A stretch of 64,000 nucleotides of DNA from Pneumocystis sp. 'macacae' (taxonomy: Eukaryota > Ascomycota > Pneumocystomycetes > Pneumocystales > Pneumocystaceae): the NCBI GenBank assembly GCA_018127085.1, contig CM030731.1:248001-312000 (forward strand), given 5' to 3'. The translations under genes and the position numbers were made by a program. This document shows positions 35,759 to 44,818 of the stretch, piece by piece (the stretch's first letter is position 1; every line of letters starts with the position of its first letter). The notes under the pieces were generated by a model. It ran no database searches. It saw only the letters and a program-made list of their open reading frames with translations, and was not told where the DNA came from.

Positions 35759-36963
35759 ATGCAGGAGGTTTCTCTTTTTGCTGGTATTAGTGCCCACAAA
35801 AAAGAAAAAGTAATGCATGCTCTTGAACGTTTAACTGGTCAAAAGCAATATGCATTTGTAGAATGGCATATGGTTTATGTGCCACCGTCTGGTAAGCAAA
35901 TTGTATTAGTCTTATCCGCAAACCCACTTCGGGTGTTAGACAGGATGTCCTGAATGTAGAATGCATATAGTCCACATATAGTATGCATATATCATACATA
36001 TATAATGTATAATTGTGCATATAATGCATACAATGTATATATGCAACGCATGTCACGTATATTGTACGCAAAATGTGTACATATGACGTATTTAATCTCT
36101 AACTTATGAAGTGCATCTAACATTTATCCGATACATATCAGATGTGACATGTTTGAGTGTGTTGTATGCATGTTTTAGCTCGGATGATGTGTTTTAGGCT
36201 TCAGTATATACATATCGGCTGAGATACATATTGTTTGGTTTTAAAGCGCATATACTTGATGTTTTGCATATTTTGGCGCTGTTTTGTAGCTTTACCTTAT
36301 ATGCTTATTGTTTCGATGTATATGCTTCTATTTTCTATTTGTTTATGCTCTAGAGCTTTAGTGATGTGTTTTAGACACAAAATTGACTAGTGACCGACCA
36401 GACTTGTATCTACGTCTATGTGCACAACTTAGTGAAACAGATGCAGTGTCTATTGCATCAGCAATTGCATCAGCAAGTGCTTCTATTGCTACATGTTCTC
36501 TAGTTACGGAGCGTTATTGGACAGTAACACTTGTTGATGCACCAGAAGTAGGTGTTAAGCGGTCAGCAACATCACGGTTGCGACTGCAATCTCGTGTTTT
36601 GCGTGGTAATATTTTTGCATTGCTTGAAGAGCTTGGATATACGTATGTTTCCATTTATTTTTCTTTGCTTATTGCAGTAGCTTCCGTTTTGCATATGGTC
36701 TTCACGGAATTCGTTATATTTATGGGTACTGTGTGTTAACCCTTGCTCAGCCATTGCATCAGCAAACAGTATCTACTGCATTTCCTTCATCTTTAGTATC
36801 GGTGGATCAAACAAATAGTTGGTTATTAGAGGCTACTGTAAATGTGGAAAATGCAAGTGATCGAGCTTTAATGGATGAGGCAGTTGAGGAGCTTTCACGA
36901 TTACGGAAAATTCTCCAGGGGGTATGTCATCTTGAGCCTGCTGATGATCATCGACTTCGTTAA
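35759..36963 (+). CDS. MED18: Mediator head-module subunit Med18
   Basis: Three exons: 35759-35891 (MQEVSLFAGISAHKKEKVMH, LERLTGQKQYAFVEWHMVYV), 36375-about 36642 (DTKLTSDRPDLYLRLCAQL, CSLVTERYWTVTLVDAPE) and about 36679-36963 (FAYGLHGIRYIYGYCVLTLA, ending ADDHRLR). The opening QEVSLFAGI and the beta-rich YGYC segment match fungal Med18/Srb5, which with Med20 forms the movable jaw of the Mediator head that contacts RNA polymerase II. Phases agree at both joins (G|AC and AC|T). The first intron is 483 nt, ten times the local norm. Confidence 0.82.
35892..36374 (+). other. Unusually long MED18 intron rich in ATGCATA words
   Basis: GTAAGC...TTTTAG, 483 nt. The first 180 nt are dominated by alternating purine-pyrimidine words such as ATGCATAT, ATACATATAT and GCATATAATG. 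Most other introns here are 40-70 nt. It contains stops in the MED18 frame, so it is not a missed exon. Confidence 0.65.
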
Positions 36964-37859
36964 TATTATATAAAGATGCTAGTTTGGTTCTGTATAGATT
37001 CTAGTTGGATTCAACATTAGTGTAAACCTGATTGAATTAACCATTGAATATGTTAAATTAATGGTAGAATGTGCTAGATTATAGTTAGATTAGAATTGAT
37101 TGTTTATTGGGTAGTATTAAGTTGGGTTTTAAAGTGTTATTGTGAATGTAATACATTTTTTTATATTTTTACGTTAAAGATGATAATGTCAAGTAGTTAT
37201 TCTTTTACATAAATTAGAGGATTGAATGGGTAAAAATCATTTTCATATTTAAGTATAATGTTGTAAAATATTGTCTATTATTTTAACGCTATTTCTGTTA
37301 AATATAGTATTTTAGTATTATTTTTGAATGTTTTTTATGGATAAAATTAACGAAAATAGTCTTATTTTTGAATAAATAATTGCAAGTCGTTATCAGTGTA
37401 GATATTATACTTGAAAATAATAGGGATAAAGTTTAAACGATGTTATAATTCTTGTTGCTGGATATGGCTAATATAATGATTAATAAAATGCTCTATGTTT
37501 ACTAGTGATAGCTAGGGCAATTGATAGTCATTTAGAAAACATATATATGTTTATTTTTATATTTTAAGATAATTATCTTTGTGTCTAATATAAGGATGAA
37601 AATAAAAATTTATAGTGTCATTGATTTACTAGATATGATTTATCTATTTTTATTGTTATGATAAAGGTATAGAATTTTTAGAATATGTTAATTTTAAAAA
37701 TTTTGAATCAATTTTGTACATTTAAATTTAATATGAAAGATGAAATGAATCTATGGGCATTTGGAACATACGATTTCGTAACGAATAAGTAGATTAAGAA
37801 ATTCTGGATATATTCTTTTGTAAATTTTGAGTAATTATGAATCGATAAATTTTATATCT
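36964..37859. other. AT-rich spacer
   Basis: About 900 bp between MED18 and the lipoate ligase, same strand. Repeated TTAGAT/TTGGAT words near 36990-37100; no gene recognised. Confidence 0.5.
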
Positions 37860-38968
37860 ATGAAATCTATTATTCAATCTTGGAAAACACCTGTTGTTTT
37901 TATTTCGGAATCGCATTCACCGTTTGTAAATCTATCTTTTGAGGACTATCTATTTCGAAATCATGTATCAACTGCTTTATTATTGCTTTATCGTAATGAT
38001 AGATCTGTTATTATTGGGCGTAATCAAAATCCATGGGTAGAAGTGCATCTTAAACGTATGAATGAACAGAAGATTACTTTAGTGCGGCGTCAATCTGGTG
38101 GTGGCGCTGTTTTTCATGATCTTGGCAATATGAATTATTGTTTGATGACATCACGTTTATCTTTTAACCGAAAAAAAGTATTACAGATGGTAGTAGACGC
38201 ATTACATTTGTCGGGTAGAGTTGTTCACATGAATGAACGTTATGATTTGGTTTTTGGACCTGATATGCTAAAAGTTTCAGGGTCTGCATTTAAAATATCG
38301 AAAAACCGTGCTTATCAGCATGGAACGATGTTGCTTAATACTGATCTTATATGTTTAAAGGATCTTTTAATAAATCTAAATTTGTCAATTGATGCAAAGG
38401 GTGTTCAAAGTAGATCTAGTGCCGTCGGAAATCTTGGACTTAGTCATGAGGATTTTTGTTATTACTTATGTTCAGTATTTCAAGATAAATATAATTCAGG
38501 AAAGGCAGTACCTATTCATCGCATTTCACATGAAGATATTTGCTCTATTAATGATATTCAAGACCGTATTTTAGAAATAATGGTTTTTCCTTCTGTCTTT
38601 TTGGCTAGTTTATTTTAATCTTTGATAGCATTGGTCGTGGATTTATGGTCAAACGCCGGAATTTACAAATTACTTAACACATATGTTTAGTTGGGGTTAT
38701 GTTGTATGATCTTTTTACTTTTTATACGAGCAGTTAATTTTTAATTGTATAGAACGTTTACATTGTTTGCAAGCGTGGATTGTTCTCTCGCATTCAAGTA
38801 GAAAGTAGTGAGGAATTGTCTTTTTTTTTTGAAGAGATATGCCATAAGTTAATAGGTCGTCGTTATGCACCAGATGAAGTATGTTCTTTTTTACACACCA
38901 TTGAAATTTTGCCAGGTATAAGAAAAGAATTACTTCAGTTTTTAGAATGGCTTGCAGTGTCTATTTAA
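37860..38968 (+). CDS. Lipoate-protein ligase (LplA/Aim22-like)
   Basis: ATG 37860 starts MKSIIQSWKTPVVFISESHS. The upstream open frame has no ATG. The biotin/lipoate ligase core is intact: LSFEDYLFRNHV, VIIGRNQNPWVEVHLKRM, the signature RRQSGGGAVFHDLGNMNYCL, the catalytic lysine segment KVSGSAFKISKNRAYQHGT and SRSSAVGNLGL. Two introns follow (about 38582-38627 and 38699-38757). They restore HWSWIYGQTPEFTNYLTHMF and then VYIVCKRGLFSRIQVESSEE and a C-terminal accessory domain ending WLAVSI. It would attach lipoate to E2 or H proteins in mitochondria. Confidence 0.9.
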
Positions 38969-39009
38969 ACATGTATATATTATATTTATTTAAGTTTATT
39001 TAAAATGTT

Positions 39010-40060
39010 TTAGATGGATTGGTTTCTAAACATTTTCATTGAATTGATATATGCTGCCTCTGAAATTTTTTCTATGCTTAAACCTTTTAATTGTGATACA
39101 ATAGATGCTACTTGAATTATAGTACATGGTTCATTTCTTCCTTTAACCATTTCTCCAAAAACAAATTTGTCTTTTTTATATGTAGGAAATATGTAAGATG
39201 TATCTTTAATATATGGATATGAAGCGTGAGTAGGAGAAATACTGCACCATGGCGCATCTGTTGTTTTTTAGCCTCTTTTAATAAAGAAAATTACACGATT
39301 ACCTGTTTCAAGCATTAAATATTCCAGTGGAATTTCTTTTACCACTTTTAGATTTTCTGGTGTTTTCATACTACAGCCATTTACACTGATAGATAGGCCT
39401 AACGAAACATATTGATGCATTTCTTCTAATGTACCAGTAAAGCTGTGAACACAGCCTTTTCGTGGTAATTCAGGTAAAAATGGTGTAAGAATTGCTATAA
39501 AGTCTTTAGCTGCTCCACGACTATGCAAGAAAAGAGGAAGATCAATGTCTGATGCAATAGATAATTGTTTTTGAAAATATCTATAGATTATATATAAGAA
39601 AAGAATAAATAGCCAAATGGGTCAACGTAGTCTGTAACTCTTTAGATGCATATTCAAGTCGATCATAGTCAAGTCCAATCTCTCCAAAGGATACAACTTT
39701 CCCTAAACTTTTTCCAGAAAGTGCTAGTTTCTGTATTTCTTTCAAATATTTCTCTGGGCCATTTGGATACCGTTCAAATTCTGTCACTCGTGTTGGATGA
39801 CACCCTACAGTACAAGTTAAACAGGAATATTTGCTGGCCAATTTAAGAGCCTCTTGAGAATCTTTCAAACAGCTTCCAGTTACCATCATCTCTTGACAAC
39901 CTACTTCTCTTGCTCGACGAAGTACTTCGTCAAAATCATTTGGATGAGTCTCTTTAGAATAATAAAATCCACGAAAAACTGGATCAGTAGCATTGAACCC
40001 TATATCAAAATATCTTTGCATATTTTTTAAGTTTCTAGACAGTTGTATAGGATTTATCAT
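39010..40060 (-). CDS. TATDN1: TatD family metal-dependent deoxyribonuclease
   Basis: ATG 40060 leads to YFDIGFNATDPVFRGFYY, VTGSCLKDSQEALKLA, CTVGCHPTRVTEFE, VSFGEIGLDYDRLEYASKE, then after an intron FQKQLSIASDIDLPLFLHSR and GCVHSFTGTLEEMHQYVSLG. A second short intron joins LMLET to DAPWCSISPTHASYPYIK. The metal-binding His, Glu and Asp motifs of the TatD fold are all present. The family comprises 3'-5' exonucleases/DNases implicated in DNA fragmentation and oxidative damage repair. Stop codons of the lipoate ligase and TatD are about 40 bp apart, tail to tail. Confidence 0.92.
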
Positions 40061-40999
40061 TAAAAATTCAATATAAATTTAGATTACAATCGTTAGATGA
40101 AAGATGATGTATTAGAATAAAAAATAATTGAAAAAATAGTAGGTATATTTTATATGTAATATGTATTATATTTGTGATAACCATGTTTATCATTGTTTTT
40201 TATAAAAAAGTGGTAATTGAATTGTTATAAATATGATTGAAATTAGATAGCCGTAAAAAATGACATTGGTATATTAACGCAATACCTAATGTTTATATAT
40301 TATATTTAGCTTATATTTCTTGAGGTGTATATGTTTTTTGTCGGGAAAATGATACAAAAAATATGTATAAAAAAGCAAATATATTAAATTTTAATAAATA
40401 ATAAATACAAGATTGCTTATAAGTTCATATTCGATGTGTTATATGTTTTGTGTATTTTTTAAGTACAATGAATTATTTCTAATAGTAGAAAAGTTAATGT
40501 TTGTATAAAGTCTAAAGTTTATGAAAAAAATAACAAAAGAATAGATGAAATTAAGTATAAAATATACTAATAACAATAATGTGTTTTTAAAGGGTTTTGT
40601 AATGCTTTTGTGTTAGTATATAGTAATCTTAAGTTTTTAAATAGTGTTTAGTGTTTATAGATTACTTGTTTTAAATAAAAAATATATTTATTTTAAACTT
40701 AAAAAAATATATTAACAATATACGAAAATGTTGGAGCTAAGATTTTATAGTGATTTTTATATCTTCTAGTAATTTTTAATTATATTTTTTACTTTTTATC
40801 TTTTTTAGAGATTTAAATATGCATTTTAAATGCTTTATACAACTAATTGTATTTAATAGTATTAGCAATACGTTGCTATTTAAAGTTTTTTATTTATTAC
40901 CTGGTTTTTGGTTGTAAATGTGCACATTTTAAATGTCGACGTTTTCAACGTGCAAATTTCGAAGTAAACGCTCTGAGTTTAAACTCATTCTGAAGACGA
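40061..40999. other. AT-rich divergent spacer
   Basis: About 940 bp between TatD and the J-protein. Very A/T-rich until 40915, where CG-containing words (TGTCGACGTTTTCAACGTGC) appear just before the J-protein start and may be its promoter elements. Confidence 0.5.
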
Positions 41000-42409
41000 A
41001 TGGAAGTTAACAAAGATGAAGCAGAACGGTTGTCTATTCTTTTCTTAAGTTATTTGTATGTTTACAGAATTTAGATCTTTAGAAATTGCAAGAAAGAAGT
41101 GGAATCAAGGTGATCGTGAAGGTGCTATTAAATTTTCAAAAAAGTCTCTTTCTTTGTTTTTTTTACAGGAAGCAAGTGATTTTCTTAAATTTATTGAGTC
41201 GTCAAAAATTGCTTCATCGTCTCATTTGAATGGATTTGGGTCTTGTGAAGAAAAAACATTTTCAAATGCATCAGAAACATCTGAGAAGAAAACAAAGCAG
41301 CCAAAGGCTTCTGAAACAACAAACAGCAATTCAGGAAAAAGGCATTATACACCAAAGCAAAAAGTAAGCTTTATATGGTTACAAGTTCTTCTCGAACAAA
41401 AATATAGGAAGTAGTGGATCGTGTTAGAAAATGTAAACATACAGCATACTATGAAATTTTGGATATAAAAAAGACAGCAGACGATGCTGAGATTAAGAAA
41501 TCATATCGGAAATTGGCTTTGCTGCTTCATCCAGACAAAAATGCAGTGCCAGGCGCAGATGAAGCGTTTAAATGTATAATGTTTGGTTCTGAATGAGAAA
41601 ACTGACGGTAAACAGTGGTTTCGAGGGCATTTCAGGTCCTTTCGGATCCTCAGAAACGTGCTGTATATGATCAATATGGTGATGATTTGGGCTCTCGGGC
41701 AGGCGGTACGGGGAATGCTGGATTTTCGCGGGCGACTAGCGGTCTGTTTGGCGAAGAAATTGATCCACAAGACTTATTTAATATGTTTTTCGGCGGGAGC
41801 AGTGGGTTTTCTTTTTCAAGTACAAGTAGCGTTTCTGCCATGTATAAATTGGTATTTTTAATAGTGCTTCTAGACCCGTTTATGTCATTTGGGAATCCTC
41901 AGATAAGAATACATCATTTTGACGGACTAGGGCGGCGATCTGGCTCGAATAGGCATCAGGGCCAGGCAAGTGTGGGTCCATTCAGCATATCTACGTTGAT
42001 TCAGTTGTTTCCTTTCATCATTGTTGTGTTTTTTTCGATTTTATCATCTTTCGCTGGTTTTTTCAATTCTGCATTTTCGTTTTTCGGGTCAAGCATGCCG
42101 TCTTACTCACTAACTCCTTCGCCTCCTTTTACAGAAGTACGGTATACATATCATCACCATATTCCATACTTTGTCGACCCATTAAAAGTCAGTTCTCTGT
42201 CTCAGGTCAAGCTTTCGCGATTAGATAAAAAAGTAGAAATCAACTATGTCAACGCACTGCGCATAAACTGCGAGTACGAAATAGAGGAGCGTAAACGCAA
42301 AATGGAGCAGGCTTACGGCTTTTTTCGTGTGGATAAAAAGGCATATGAAAAGGCAAAAAACATGGTTCAGGTTTCATGCAATCGCCTGCGAGAACTGGGC
42401 ATTCGGTAG
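41000..42409 (+). CDS. ER membrane J-domain protein (DNAJB12/B14/DNAJC18 type, DUF1977)
   Basis: ATG 41000 ([10 protein letters not shown]) is joined by a 46-nt intron to [20 protein letters not shown], the usual N-terminal helical region. A Ser/Lys linker follows. The J-domain is spread over two exons ([38 protein letters not shown], then [20 protein letters not shown]); HPD is intact. A Gly/Phe-rich stretch, one hydrophobic segment ([20 protein letters not shown] near 41995-42055) and the DUF1977 tail follow. This is the Hsp40 class that recruits Hsp70 to the ER membrane in quality control. Exons 1-3 are AT-rich and the last exon is visibly GC-richer, so the gene straddles the edge of the GC island. 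Confidence 0.9.
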
Positions 42410-42478
42410 CAGGTCCTGTCGTTTCCTCTTTGTTCTTCCCTCCTATCTTGTATATATTTTTCTCTCCTTCATTTCTCG

Positions 42479-42549
42479 GTTGCCCTGGTAGTATGTGTTT
42501 CCGTGGTAACATTGCATCCCCTGGCAACACGCCTGGCTGTCCCGGCAAC
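42479..42549. promoter_or_regulatory. Cluster of four X-box-like sites upstream of CHL4
   Basis: GTTGCCCTGGTAGT (42479-42492), GTTTCCGTGGTAAC (42497-42510, a full match to GTTRCC-like/GGYAAC arms), GCATCCCCTGGCAAC (42514-42528) and GGCTGTCCCGGCAAC (42535-42549). The sites are spaced 17-21 bp start to start and end 37 bp before the CHL4 ATG. They match the RFX X-box to varying degree. Function is inferred. Confidence 0.5.
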
Positions 42550-42585
42550 GCCCCATGAGCGTCTTGTCCATCGACTGCACACCAC

Positions 42586-44242
42586 ATGACAGGCGCGCTT
42601 CCCGACACACACCGGTTCCCGCATTCCAAGGCAATTCGGAGGCTTCTCCTGCGTCTCTCCAAGAACTCTCTGCTCGACCTTGTCTTCCTTTGGCTCAGCG
42701 ACCCTCAGTGTGCTCTCCACACAAAATCCCCACCCCCGCTCCAAACACCTGATCCCGGCAAAAAACACCCGTCTTCACCCCCCCTGCCCACCTCTGCCGA
42801 TGCTGCCGCCTCTGTCTACCGCGACTGGGCCCAGTCTGGCTCTGTCTCACGCCGAGACGTCGTAGAACGCGTCCTCGAGGTCGACTGGGTAGGCCTCCCC
42901 TTCTCTCTCCCCTACTCATCCCCAGCCAAACGGCCTCAATGCAAGACAGATTGCAATGCTTGATCTCCAATGTCTGTTTTCTCCTCCTCTCTTTTCTGCT
43001 AATCCTCCAGACCTGTACGACCATCCCACTGCACTCCACTGGACCGCCTGCCGTGTCGATCCACACACTGCACTTGTCAATGCCTCTCTCTACATCTCTC
43101 CCTTCCTCACTGCACTTCACGCTTCTCTCGACACTGCTTTTTCCAATGTCCGTTTCCCTGGTAACCCCGCTACTCCCGGCTGTTTTTCCAGAATCTCTGT
43201 ATTCTGTGCCGCGTTTTTTATTTTTTGCCTGCTTTTTGTCTTCCTTTGCTGATCTTTCTAGCATGTCTATACTGCACTCCATCCCGTGCTTCCCCTCCGT
43301 CTCCTCCGCATCCAGCTCCACGAGCCTGCTGCGGTGCACGTGATTCCTCCGCCGCGTCGCGTTTTCTATGTTGCAATGCCTCTCGCGTCGCCCTATCTCT
43401 TCCACAGTGTGCTCCGCGACACTGCGCATGCGCTGCTTGTCCAGGTGAGTCCGGTCTGTCCTGCTGCACTGTATATGCGTGTGTATCTGCACTGTATGCA
43501 CACTATATGCACACTATATGCGCGTTATATGCGGGGTGCACTGTGTATGCGCCCATACACGCCGTGCACGCGCTGTATGCACACATATCTAGTATGTTGC
43601 TGCATGCACTGTATGCGCCCATTATATGCGTGTGTGCTGCCCCGCTGTGCGCTCTATGCACGCATATATGGGGCGTATCCTATACATGTGCACGCTATGC
43701 ACGCTGTATGTGCATTCTGCACTGTGTATGCGTGCTATATGCACTCTGCACTCCCGTGCTTACTGCAGGCACTCGCCACCGCCCTTTCCTCCGGACACCC
43801 CGTCCAGCTCTTCCGCGCACACACTGCCCTCCGCTCCCTCGACGCGATGGTTACGCGTTGCGGCGCGTCGCGCTCTGCCGCCGCTCTTGGTGCATGGCGC
43901 GTCTATGCCGATGCCGCTGTCGATCCGTCCCCCATTGACCCGTCTCCGCCACCCGATCCGCCTGTCTGTCCCGCTGCCGCCCGCTTTGGCCACATCGACC
44001 CGCTTGCCGACGCCCTCAGCCGCCTCGCCTTCCGTGTCGAGGCCGCCGTCGACTCTCCGCCCGGCACCCATCCGTTCCGCCCCAGTGTGCTCCTCGTCTT
44101 CGAGGGCCCCCATGTCCTCGATGGGCTGCACGAGATGTGTGTCCGCGGACAGGCGGATGTGCGGCGGATGCCCGCGTGGCTGACGGGCGACAGCGCCGCA
44201 ACCGACGGCACAGTCCGCGACGGAGTTCTTGTAGACGAGTAG
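42586..44242 (+). CDS. CHL4: Kinetochore protein Chl4/Mis15 (CENP-N)
   Basis: ATG 42586 leads to HSKAIRRLLLRLSKNSLLDL and YRDWAQSGSVSRRDVVERVL. A phase-0 intron joins EVDW to PNGLNARQIAMLDLQ, and a second one restores YLYDHPTALHWTACRVDP, the family's best-conserved block. HVYTALHPVLPLRLLRIQLH and the C-terminal VLLVFEGPHVLDGLHEMC with RMPAWLTGD complete the protein. CENP-N/Chl4 is a constitutive centromere network protein that recognises CENP-A nucleosomes. The coding sequence is strongly GC-rich, unlike most of the window. Two introns carry unusual contents: 43150-43262 includes an X-box palindrome, and 43445-43768 is a 324-nt repeat-rich intron. Its stop lies three bases before the LTO1 stop codon on the other strand. 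Confidence 0.87.
43445..43768 (+). repeat. TATGC-rich low-complexity intron of CHL4
   Basis: GTGAGT...ACTGCAG, 324 nt. By eye it holds 13 copies of TATGC, mostly as TATGCAC or TATGCGC separated by 8-25 bases, in long alternating purine-pyrimidine runs. The length is a multiple of three and the CHL4 frame has no stop through it, so retention would insert 108 Cys/Tyr/His-rich residues. The strong splice sites and absence of such an insert in the family argue it is an intron. Confidence 0.75.
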
Positions 44243-44270
44243 TTGCTACAGCAACGGTTGCGCAGGCAAC
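44242..44270. repeat. Two adjacent 14-bp palindromes over the CHL4/LTO1 stop codons
   Basis: GTTGCTACAGCAAC (44242-44255) and GTTGCGCAGGCAAC (44257-44270), one base apart. Both have GTTGC/GCAAC arms. The first contains the LTO1 stop codon and touches the CHL4 stop. They could be X-boxes or hairpins for bidirectional 3'-end formation. Confidence 0.6.
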
Positions 44271-44745
44271 CGCTGGTCCTCGATGTCGTGTGCAGGCAGC
44301 TCGTCAAGCAGCGTCTTTTCGCCGAGCAGCCCTGCAAGCACGCGGAACCGCGCCGCAAGCCTGCGCCAGAGGATCGCAAAGCGCTCGGCATCGTGCGCAG
44401 CAGGCGCACACAGTGCCTCGAGGCACTGCTCGGTGCGCTCGAGCAGCCCGGACAGCCGCGCAGCGCGGGCAGCAGCGCGGGCACGCGGCGTACCAGGGCT
44501 GGCAGGCTGCAGGCAGACCGTCGAGCGCCAGACGTCGCAGCGGCCGCGGACACGGCCGACCGGGAGAAACGACGCGTAGCCCGCCTCGATGCCTGCAAGC
44601 CGGCCCTCAACACGTGCTCGCGCAGCACCGTCGCGCAGACCCTGGGCATAGCCGTCGCGGAAACACCTGGCACTGTGAGCATGGACAGCTGCTGGCGCAC
44701 GCACTGGTCTTCGAGGCTGAGGAGTATGTCGAGGCTCTCGTGCAT
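44246..44745 (-). CDS. LTO1: Lto1/ORAOV1-like Fe-S cluster adaptor (Yae1/Lto1 family)
   Basis: Two exons. ATG 44745 gives MHESLDILLSLEDQ. A 38-nt intron (CA|GTGCGT...CCAG|G) restores CFRDGYAQGLRDGAA, ARVEGRLAGIEAGYASFLPV, GRVRGRCDVW. The spaced glycines (G-x3-G style) are the deca-GX3 signature of the Yae1/Lto1 family. Lto1 with Yae1 recruits the ABC protein Rli1/ABCE1 to the cytosolic iron-sulfur targeting complex. The rest is an Ala/Arg/Leu-rich helical tail ending LPAQPLL. The start codon is only 73 bp from the divergent MetRS ATG, and the stop is three bases from CHL4. Confidence 0.75.
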
Positions 44746-44818
44746 CGCTGCGTCGGAGCGGAACGGCACACCCGGTGTTATCCGCTGCTGATCGATGCTG
44801 CCGCACAGCACCACTGCA

